DNA of 11,029 nucleotides from Cloacimonetes bacterium SCGC AAA252-N17. GTDB taxonomy: Bacteria; Cloacimonadota; Cloacimonadia; JGIOTU-2. The stretch lies in the NCBI GenBank assembly GCA_000404785.1, contig ASNI01000073.1, forward strand, positions 1-11,029. Direction: 5' to 3'. The notes beneath the pieces were generated by a model, which ran no database searches, was not told the origin of the DNA, and saw only the letters and a program-made list of their open reading frames with translations. The position numbers were made by a program, and so were the translations under genes. Shown here piece after piece: positions 1 to 5,964 of this stretch. Every line of letters starts with the position of its first letter. Within the stretch, counting starts at the first letter, position 1.

Positions 1-64
1 CTATGAACACACTAATGTCTGTTGGTAATTATGTGTAAAGTAATTACTCAATTATATTTCAAGG

Positions 65-88
65 GTTTTTATAGTAAACTCATATATG
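65..88. repeat. Direct repeat, left copy
   Basis: GTTTTTATAGTAAACTCATATATG here matches GTTTTTATAGTGAACTCAGATATG at 283-306 in 22 of 24 positions. The two copies flank the inverted-repeat element at 130-233. They could be degenerate flanks of that element or parts of a longer dispersed repeat. The match is seen directly; the meaning is inference. Confidence 0.5.
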
Positions 89-92
89 AGTT
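77..92. repeat. Perfect 16-base palindrome AACTCATATATGAGTT
   Basis: The sequence equals its own reverse complement over 16 bases. It could bind a dimeric regulator or form a small cruciform. However, no gene start lies nearby inside the window, and its second copy at 295-308 has lost the symmetry, so a conserved operator role is not supported. Confidence 0.45.
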
Positions 93-129
93 ATGCAAAA
101 TAGGTAATTTAGGAAATTTTACCCTAAAC

Positions 130-233
130 TTGTAATTCTGAAAGAAACGAAGTGGGGTGAAGAATCTCTAATTAGCAACAGCAAAATAAGTTAATAGATT
201 CTTCTCCGCTAGCTGGCGGATCGAGAATGACAA
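130..233. repeat. Imperfect inverted repeat, probable dispersed REP/MITE-like element
   Basis: The outer arms TTGTAATTCTG (130-140) and GAGAATGACAA (223-233) pair at 9 of 11 positions. The inner arms GAAGAATCT (159-167) and AGATTCTTC (196-204) pair perfectly. A further small hairpin lies inside the right half (TCCGC 205-209 with GCGGA 216-220). From general knowledge, modules reading TGTCATTCTGA...GAAGAATCT recur between genes in many uncultivated and FCB-group genomes, so this is probably one copy of a family spread through the genome. Copy number cannot be judged from one window. It encodes nothing recognisable. Confidence 0.6.
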
Positions 234-282
234 ATTTTGGTTCTCTCATTTTCACTTATTCCTTTTTTATCTTCAGGTCTTA

Positions 283-306
283 GTTTTTATAGTGAACTCA
301 GATATG
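283..306. repeat. Direct repeat, right copy
   Basis: This is the second copy of the 24-base repeat at 65-88, differing at two positions. The left copy sits in a perfect palindrome (77-92); the two changes here destroy that symmetry. Confidence 0.5.
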
Positions 307-441
307 TTAAGATAATTTTAAGTATTTTTTGTCAAATCATTTCGGAAAATTCCCTATGATTCTTCAAAAATTACAGAATCAAAAAAAACATCCATGAGTT
401 AAAATACCTTGGAGGTCTTAATATTTTTTAGTCAATTGATA

Positions 442-2313
442 CTATTTTTCTAAAATGACCATCCAGTTATTCCTGTTAAAATATTCGTCCTGTTTTTGCT
501 TGAATTGATCATATTTCAAAACAGGCACATCCCTTTCTTTCAGGTTAAAATAAGAATTGAAATAAACCACTTCATTCTCAAGATAGGAATTTATATCATA
601 TTGAGCAATACCGAGATCAATACAACCGGCACGAGGCGTATATTCTGCAGTATATTCTTCAGGAATGGTAATTCTGGCATTATAGGTATATTTCCGAGCT
701 GATTGGAGAAGAAGCCCATAATCGCGTTCTTTTGCATCACAATAGTTTCCAATGTTAGCCCCGTTTATACTCAATCTGGGAATATTAAATCTTATTTTAT
801 CTCCCTGAAAAGTAACATAATTTGGAGATTCGAACACAGCTTTCAGCTTCATATCTCTGGTCAAATCTTCCGGATTTGTAAAATTGTATGAGATAACTTT
901 TGAACCACCAAGTACGCTGTTCACAACAGTTTTGAAGAAAATATCTTGCTCTTCCTTGTTCTTTTGCTTTAACTGATTTCTTACCTGCCTATCGCAATAG
1001 CCAGTTGCGGTTAGCTCAAAAGTGCCGTTCATGTTTCCCTTTTCATCAATATCAGCTACGAGAGAAACATCGCAGTTGCTCGCAGAAGGATCGAAGATCG
1101 GAATGTGGACATAATTTTCTCCTTTTTTTGTGAGAAGAATTGCATCTCTTCCCTGTAAACTCGCAGGCAGCCAGCGATATTTACAAAATTGACCAGTTGG
1201 CGAAACATACCACCTCTTCTCATCATTTCCTATAGCGACCAATATGTGTTTAAAAATTGAGGGAACCGGAAGGGAATTTTCAATATCTACAGAGTCCTGA
1301 GAAGCGACCAAAACAGGATAAGCATCAACATCTATTGCCTTAAGAAGAGCAACGAGCAATACAGCCTTATCCTGAGAGTCACCATACATATTATGTAAAA
1401 TTTCTTTGGCTTTGTTTGGTTTATATCCACTTTCACCAAAGGATAGATATACATTTCTTACCTTTTGTTGAATAAAAAGAACGATTTTTTTGATCTGTTC
1501 ATCTATTGTGTTCCCACCAAGTTCATTTGCATACTTTTTTAAAGCACCAGAAGGTTTTGCGGATTTAAAGAAGTTTTTTCCATACCATTTGCAGAATGTG
1601 TTCCAATCAGGATAAAAAGTATAACACAATTTAGGTGAAATATCTGCGATTGCTGGCATATAGGGTTCTGATCCTATCTTGCTGATATCTTCCATTAAAA
1701 AAGAATATGATACCATTTCACTCCCGAGATTTTTTATCACCGGCTCGACTTCATCACCAATGAATTCATAATGAAATGAGGGTTTTTGCTCTTTGGGGAA
1801 ATTTATGGTGACTATCTTTTTCTTTATTGGTTCCGTTTCTTGAAATATGATGAGTCCGAACATCGGATTTTTCAAAGGTTGGGTTGAAGTGATCCTATAA
1901 CAGTATTCGATAATCGCTCCCTTTTCCAAAGCTGGGAAAGTAACCACCTGCATTTGCAAATTCGTATATTGGGTTGCAAAAGCAACTTCCGGGGCGCTGA
2001 CCACAGATATTGCATCGTCCTTTGGAGTGATGATTTCTCCGGAAGGAGTGATGGTCTGAGCCTTTAATATTTCAAAAACCTGGTCATCTTTATCGAATCT
2101 TTCTTTTATATCGCCGTAAACACTTCTTCCTCTTTTCTGCAAAATTTCAATTCTTAAATACCGCTCTTTTGTTACTTCCGAATCCTTATTCAAACTTATT
2201 GAAGTGCTGTCAAGAAGCACAAGACAGGAGGCATTTGGGTATTCAACAATTTTTGCGAACAACGGAAAAGCGAAGAATAAAAGAGCCAGAACAGTTATTA
2301 TGATTTTTTTCAT
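442..2313 (-). CDS. Exported DUF3857/transglutaminase-like protein with degenerate active site (probable pseudoenzyme)
   Basis: This 623-residue protein is predicted to be exported. It has a signal peptide at residues 1-20 (KK, then a hydrophobic run, ending LFA before KIVEY). A DUF3857-type beta domain covers about 30-220 and a transglutaminase-like (PF01841-type) fold about 265-400, with a beta-rich C-terminal domain after that. The usual Cys-His-Asp triad is broken. The motif normally reading YGDCxDKA is YGDSQDKA here (Ser313, codon TCT); the His is kept (FKH, His356); and the usual D-P-T is S-P-T (Ser371). It is therefore probably not a working transglutaminase/protease-type enzyme, though it could bind ligand or partner. 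Its start ATG overlaps the stop of the upstream paralogue by 4 bases (2310-2313, ATGA), implying coupled translation; an AAGGGTGG stretch lies just upstream. It ends in TAG. The family call is firm, the substrate unknown. Confidence 0.9.
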   Translation of the reverse strand: MKKIIITVLALLFFAFPLFAKIVEYPNASCLVLLDSTSISLNKDSEVTKERYLRIEILQKRGRSVYGDIKERFDKDDQVFEILKAQTITPSGEIITPKDDAISVVSAPEVAFATQYTNLQMQVVTFPALEKGAIIEYCYRITSTQPLKNPMFGLIIFQETEPIKKKIVTINFPKEQKPSFHYEFIGDEVEPVIKNLGSEMVSYSFLMEDISKIGSEPYMPAIADISPKLCYTFYPDWNTFCKWYGKNFFKSAKPSGALKKYANELGGNTIDEQIKKIVLFIQQKVRNVYLSFGESGYKPNKAKEILHNMYGDSQDKAVLLVALLKAIDVDAYPVLVASQDSVDIENSLPVPSIFKHILVAIGNDEKRWYVSPTGQFCKYRWLPASLQGRDAILLTKKGENYVHIPIFDPSASNCDVSLVADIDEKGNMNGTFELTATGYCDRQVRNQLKQKNKEEQDIFFKTVVNSVLGGSKVISYNFTNPEDLTRDMKLKAVFESPNYVTFQGDKIRFNIPRLSINGANIGNYCDAKERDYGLLLQSARKYTYNARITIPEEYTAEYTPRAGCIDLGIAQYDINSYLENEVVYFNSYFNLKERDVPVLKYDQFKQKQDEYFNRNNWMVILEK

Positions 2314-4277
2314 TCTTGACCACCCTTCTTAATCAAAACTACTTCCTGCCCTGATTTTTGAGACATTAGGTCAAGAATTGTTTTCATCTCTTTATATTCA
2401 TCAGGAGAAAAGATATATTCACAAAAAGAATTTACTGCTTTGTGAGTTATTGAATCTTCGCTGATTGTATATCTGCTTTCTGTTTTGAAGAAACCAAGGT
2501 CTTCGTCTAATGTTTCAGGTAGTTCTTTTACCTTAAATCCTTCAGGAATAACTATCTTTTCATTAACTTCGGTTTTTAATGTTGTGTAAAAAAATAAGGG
2601 ATATTTCCTTTGTTCCAGGGCAAATGGGTTTCCCCCTCCTCCTATCGAAATAGATGCACCCGTACCCTGTCCTGAGGAAAATGGAAATTTAAAGGAGAAA
2701 TTTTCATCCAATCGTAAACCAAAATCATCCGAAGAGAACTCAATAGTTATCTCAAGTGGCTTGTTAAGGTCTTCCGGATCGGAGTAATAAAATGTATCAA
2801 GCACAGCACCTGAGATCATTTCCGTGATCATCATATTGAATATCTGTTTGAATTGTTCTGGTGGAAGTTTGGTAAGTATTTGACGAAAAGCCATTCCCAT
2901 CAAACCGGAAAGCTCCATAGTTGCCTTTTCAGTAAGTTCTCCTGCTTCACTTATATTCCCAACAGCATTTATTAACATAAGATTTTCTTCAGGTGGCACT
3001 TTCGGTGTTAACAGTAAATCTTCCCCTTCTTCATTACAAACAAGAGCAGCTTTGTCCTGCTCGATAGACATCAAGAATTCACTTGTGTTCTCTGCTGTCC
3101 CATCGATGAAAAGGTAGCTGCCGTCCTCATTGATTACGGCTGTGATAGCATGGTTGAATTGGGCAATATGTGGAATCCCTTTTTCAACAACTTGCATAGG
3201 ATTTATGAGAACTATGTCTGCATCAATACCTGCCTGACGCAGCATAGCAACAAGCAAACAGGCTTTATCCCTGCAAACACCGTATTTTTCTTTAAATGTT
3301 TTAGTAGCAGGAAATGGCTCATAACCACCTTTTTCCCCTGTCATTTTTGTTCCGACATAGCGAATATTTTTAGAGACATAATAATACAAAACCCGAATGC
3401 TGTCTTCGCGTGTTTCCTGACCAACGAGCAGACTGTCGATCACAGCATTCATAGTATCGTTTGTAACATATTTATCCTTGCACAGCTCGTAATACCATTT
3501 TGAGCAATCTTTCCAGGAATCTATGGAAGAGATTACGATTTTCTTGGAAATATCAGATAAGGGCGGCATCATAGGCTCTTCAACTATCCCAGGAATGTCC
3601 TTTATTCTCCATTTATATAAGATTTTATCCTCTCCCTTATTTTCTTGGAATATTATCGCATTGTCATCATCGTTGGTTTTAATCCAACTTAGACCAATTG
3701 GAGAATTAATTGAGAAAACCATCTTCTGAATTGGTTCTGTTCCCTCAAATATAACCGCAGTATTAAAATGATTTTCCATAGGCGGATTTTTGGAGATGGT
3801 TTTTACTAAATATTCTACACTCGATCCCTCTTCTAAATTTGGAAAGATGATCTTTTTCATTCTTACATTTGGCAGGAAAAATTTACCAAAAGCCGGTATT
3901 TTCACATCTTTGATATCTTCTTTGGAAACATTTAAAACTTCTCCATCAGGACTAATTACTTTTGCCTGCTCTACTATAACTGTGTCATACTTTGTGAAAT
4001 ATCCAAATACAGCTTCAGAAAACATGGCTTTTCCCTTCATCGTAAGTATCTTAACTAATTTGTGTTGTTCGTAAACATACTTTCCGTCTTTTTCGAGTTC
4101 CACGCCTGTGCTATCATAGACCACAACAGCGTTCGCACCTTCAAAAGTTTCCTGATTATAATTTTGCAGGTAGGAATAGTTGATCTTTATTGCACAGCTT
4201 GAAACCGAAATAGCTAACAGTAAGATAATAATTATTTTTTCCCCCGATAGATCGGGATTAAACATAGTTTTTAACAT
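2310..4277 (-). CDS. DUF3857 / transglutaminase-like lipoprotein with intact catalytic triad
   Basis: This 655-residue protein is likely membrane-anchored. A hydrophobic segment runs into a lipobox-like SVSSC (Cys28) after a longer than usual N-region. A DUF3857 domain covers about 45-240 and the transglutaminase-like core about 285-400. All three catalytic positions are present: Cys335 in YGVCRDKA, His376 in FNHAI, Asp392 in FIDGT. A glycine-rich stretch (about 533-545, SISIGGGGNPF) leads into a C-terminal beta domain like that of other DUF3857 proteins. The reaction and substrate are unknown; family members are usually exported, and a peptide-bond or crosslinking activity is only inferred. 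The ATG at 4277 is supported by AGAGGAGT 5-12 bases upstream. It starts 15 bases after the lipoprotein gene ends and overlaps the next paralogue by 4 bases. Residues 7-14 are encoded by a small palindrome (4243-4256) that looks inserted into the signal region. Confidence 0.9.
   Translation of the reverse strand: MLKTMFNPDLSGEKIIIILLLAISVSSCAIKINYSYLQNYNQETFEGANAVVVYDSTGVELEKDGKYVYEQHKLVKILTMKGKAMFSEAVFGYFTKYDTVIVEQAKVISPDGEVLNVSKEDIKDVKIPAFGKFFLPNVRMKKIIFPNLEEGSSVEYLVKTISKNPPMENHFNTAVIFEGTEPIQKMVFSINSPIGLSWIKTNDDDNAIIFQENKGEDKILYKWRIKDIPGIVEEPMMPPLSDISKKIVISSIDSWKDCSKWYYELCKDKYVTNDTMNAVIDSLLVGQETREDSIRVLYYYVSKNIRYVGTKMTGEKGGYEPFPATKTFKEKYGVCRDKACLLVAMLRQAGIDADIVLINPMQVVEKGIPHIAQFNHAITAVINEDGSYLFIDGTAENTSEFLMSIEQDKAALVCNEEGEDLLLTPKVPPEENLMLINAVGNISEAGELTEKATMELSGLMGMAFRQILTKLPPEQFKQIFNMMITEMISGAVLDTFYYSDPEDLNKPLEITIEFSSDDFGLRLDENFSFKFPFSSGQGTGASISIGGGGNPFALEQRKYPLFFYTTLKTEVNEKIVIPEGFKVKELPETLDEDLGFFKTESRYTISEDSITHKAVNSFCEYIFSPDEYKEMKTILDLMSQKSGQEVVLIKKGGQE
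4243..4256. repeat. Palindrome CCCGAT-AG-ATCGGG inside the signal-peptide coding region
   Basis: Perfect 6-base arms surround a 2-base centre. It lies in the codons for NPDLSGEK, between the start and the hydrophobic segment of the lipoprotein at 2310-4277. It is GC-rich against very AT-rich neighbours. This looks like a small mobile or dispersed palindrome tolerated in frame in a part of the protein that is cut off during export. That reading is inference; other copies would have to be found elsewhere in the genome. Confidence 0.45.
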
Positions 4278-4292
4278 TTTAAACTCCTCTTC

Positions 4293-5126
4293 TTATTTGA
4301 TTCTTATCATTTTAGCATCAATATTCAAATAGGTTGGAATGGACAAATCACCAGCAGGTGTTCCCGTAATGTATGATGTTCCTTCCATTGCAGCGTGAGA
4401 TTTGCTGGAAATAATAAATCCATCTATTAGAGAACAATTGATTATTGCTTCGGTTTTCCCAGAAAGAACTGTATGAATATCCATCATGTTTTCCTTAACA
4501 TTCTTATCAATACTGGTTTCTGATTCTTCTTCAATAATTGCGAGGTTAAGGCCATCTTTTACAATTTTATAGCCGAGTAATGTATACTTTGATTTTGAAG
4601 TATGGGCATCTGAAGTGCTTTCTTTGTTCCAGGTTTCACCGGTTTTTACTTTTTTATCAGGAAGAAAGCCAAATGTGGATTCAATAAATGGTTCAAGTGA
4701 AAAATCTGAACTTTCATCTTCGATACCTTCTGATGATTCGAGAATTTTAAATTCACCATTGGAATGTAATGAAATTTTGGCTGATTTTCCCTTCAACTCT
4801 GCAATAGTTGGTATGTTCTGGACCTGTCCGTGGACATTTACTGATCCATCTGCTTTCTTGATTAGTACATTTATCAAAACAGAATCAGCATATACCTTTT
4901 CGATTTCATTGGAGATAATAAAACTCATATTAATGGTCTGATCTTGAGTTGTTCCTTGAATGACCATAGTGTTTGCAATTGTTTGATCGATCTGATATTC
5001 AATTATTTTTCCTTCTGAAAATTTGTGAGTTAATAATTCGGGACCCTTTGAAATTAGCTTAGACTTTGCACATCCTGACAAAACAAGAACAACTAGACAT
5101 ATTGGAATTAATATTTTTTTTAACAT
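4293..5126 (-). CDS. Lipoprotein of unknown function, first gene of the DUF3857 operon
   Basis: This 277-residue protein has a classic lipoprotein signal: MLKK, a hydrophobic run, then LSGC with lipidated Cys19. The rest is beta-rich with no catalytic motif I can name. Stretches such as KFSEGKIIEYQI near the N-terminus, followed by GKSAKISLHSNGEFKIL and VKTGETWNKE, resemble exported 'DUF6263-like' proteins, but this is a weak recollection and not a firm call. The start is supported by AGAGGAAAG directly upstream of the ATG. It is the first gene of a three-gene operon, with the DUF3857/transglutaminase lipoprotein starting 15 bases after its TAA. The promoter should lie in the AT-rich 5127-5242; a TTTACA -35-like box is visible there on the minus strand but no good -10 at the right distance. 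A shared envelope role with its neighbours is inferred. Confidence 0.85.
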   Translation of the reverse strand: MLKKILIPICLVVLVLSGCAKSKLISKGPELLTHKFSEGKIIEYQIDQTIANTMVIQGTTQDQTINMSFIISNEIEKVYADSVLINVLIKKADGSVNVHGQVQNIPTIAELKGKSAKISLHSNGEFKILESSEGIEDESSDFSLEPFIESTFGFLPDKKVKTGETWNKESTSDAHTSKSKYTLLGYKIVKDGLNLAIIEEESETSIDKNVKENMMDIHTVLSGKTEAIINCSLIDGFIISSKSHAAMEGTSYITGTPAGDLSIPTYLNIDAKMIRIK

Positions 5127-5242
5127 CTTTCCTCTAGATTTTTCACGGCATAAATTTTCGTTACCGGAATTCTTTGATTTAATTTTGTAACACTTTTTTT
5201 CTGTAAAGTTTTTTATTATTTTATTTCTTTATTTATCAATAA

Positions 5243-5578
5243 GTGCGGCGCTCGTCCAAGGATTCCGCTAACAAAAACTTGCAGAATGGTTTTTCTTGCA
5301 TAAATAAGTATGATCCACAAACAATGCTCAATATCGGATGCGTTCACCTTATTGCGTCGGATGTACACGGTTTAAAAAAGCGACCTATTCTTCTGAAAGA
5401 TGCCTATGATTTTGTCACCTCACATCATTCTGAAGATATTGCAGAGATCCTTTTTTATGAAAACCCCAAGCGGATTCTTCATAATGAACCTCTTATTCAT
5501 AATTTTGAAGGTTATTTCGATGAAAGGAAAAAACCCGGATCACTGAAAAATAAACTGAAGTCCATTTTTAAATTGTAA
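5243..5578 (+). pseudogene. C-terminal remnant of a CpsB/YwqE-type PHP-domain tyrosine phosphatase
   Basis: The open frame gives 111 residues from a GTG start. From about residue 28 on it matches the end of CpsB/CapC/YwqE-type manganese-dependent tyrosine phosphatases: VHLIASDVHGLKKRP carries the last metal-binding motif (SDxH; Asp40 and His42), followed by AYDFV, ILFYENPKRIL and a basic tail. The intact family is about 240-260 residues. The N-terminal HxH and the middle metal ligands are missing, and the AT-rich sequence upstream does not encode them in any plus frame. Residues 1-27 look unrelated, so a break point near 5315-5324 is likely. No Shine-Dalgarno site precedes the GTG or the ATG at 5324. 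With no capsule kinase or polymerase gene beside it, it is probably a non-functional leftover. The family call is fairly firm; expression of a short protein cannot be excluded. Confidence 0.7.
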
Positions 5579-5585
5579 TCCGGGT
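5533..5585. repeat. 8-base inverted repeat across the phosphatase remnant's stop codon
   Basis: ACCCGGAT (5533-5540) and ATCCGGGT (5578-5585) are perfect reverse complements 37 bases apart, between two convergent coding regions. The loop is long and no T run follows, so it is a poor intrinsic terminator. It could be chance. Confidence 0.3.
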
Positions 5586-5610
5586 AATATCCTATTTCAA
5601 ATCTATCTAA

Positions 5611-5949
5611 CTATCTAAGCAGTATCATCCTCTTTATAATCTCTGAGTCGCCACTAATAAATTTATAGAAATAAATCCCGTTAACAGCTTTATTACCATA
5701 TTTATCTCTACCATCCCAGACAACATCATATGAACCCTTGTCTTTGAATTCATTAACCAGATCAACAATAAGTTCACCCTTTATATTATATATTTTCAGA
5801 GAGACAGCGCTTCCCAAAGGTATCGAATATTGGATTTTGGTGTTATATGTAAATGGATTGGGACTATTTTGGCGAAGTATAAATTCTGGTTCTTGAGGAT
5901 TGTTAGCTCCATAATTATTTGTAATAATTGATGTTGCAACATTATGCAT
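5611..5949 (-). pseudogene. Severed C-terminal sorting domain (FlgD-like / type IX secretion type) of the upstream beta-helix protein
   Basis: These 112 codons encode a typical FCB-group C-terminal domain: ILRQNSPNPF, YSIPLG, LKIYNIKGELIVDL, a VVWDGRDKYGN loop, GIYFYKF and a final KRMILLR. In type IX secretion such a domain targets a protein to the outer surface and is removed on export. It has no signal peptide and no ribosome binding site, and its first ATG (5949) lies inside the reading frame of the beta-helix protein. That frame is unbroken except for the TAG at 5965-5967; the bases between read NENDI in phase. It is thus best read as the lost end of that protein, not a gene of its own. 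It ends in TAG (5611-5613). Confidence 0.8.
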
Positions 5950-5964
5950 AATATCATTTTCATT

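Larger units (their letters stand above)
1..441. other. Gene-free region with repeats, downstream of the DUF3857 operon
   Basis: No convincing coding region is seen on either strand. The stretch is AT-rich and lies past the end of the minus-strand operon. It holds a 16-base perfect palindrome (77-92), a pair of 24-base direct repeats with two mismatches (65-88 and 283-306), and between them a roughly 104-base imperfect inverted repeat (130-233). No strong intrinsic terminator is visible for the operon. The best candidate is a weak 4-base stem (ACCT/AGGT, near 405-416) with only a short T run after it on the minus strand. Confidence 0.7.

Noticed and set aside
395..441. Intrinsic terminator of the DUF3857 operon
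   Set aside because: Only a 4-base stem with a short T run is present, too weak to call.
496..891. Two short plus-strand open frames
   Set aside because: They lie wholly opposite the DUF3857 pseudoenzyme gene, lack ribosome sites and encode no recognisable protein; they mirror the coding strand.
3150..4074. Three plus-strand open frames opposite the active DUF3857 gene
   Set aside because: They have unnatural composition, no ribosome sites and a well-supported gene on the other strand.
4615..4941. Plus-strand open frame of 108 codons
   Set aside because: It is antisense to the lipoprotein gene with no independent support.
5533..5585. Bidirectional intrinsic terminator between convergent genes
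   Set aside because: The inverted repeat has a 37-base loop and no T run next to either arm.
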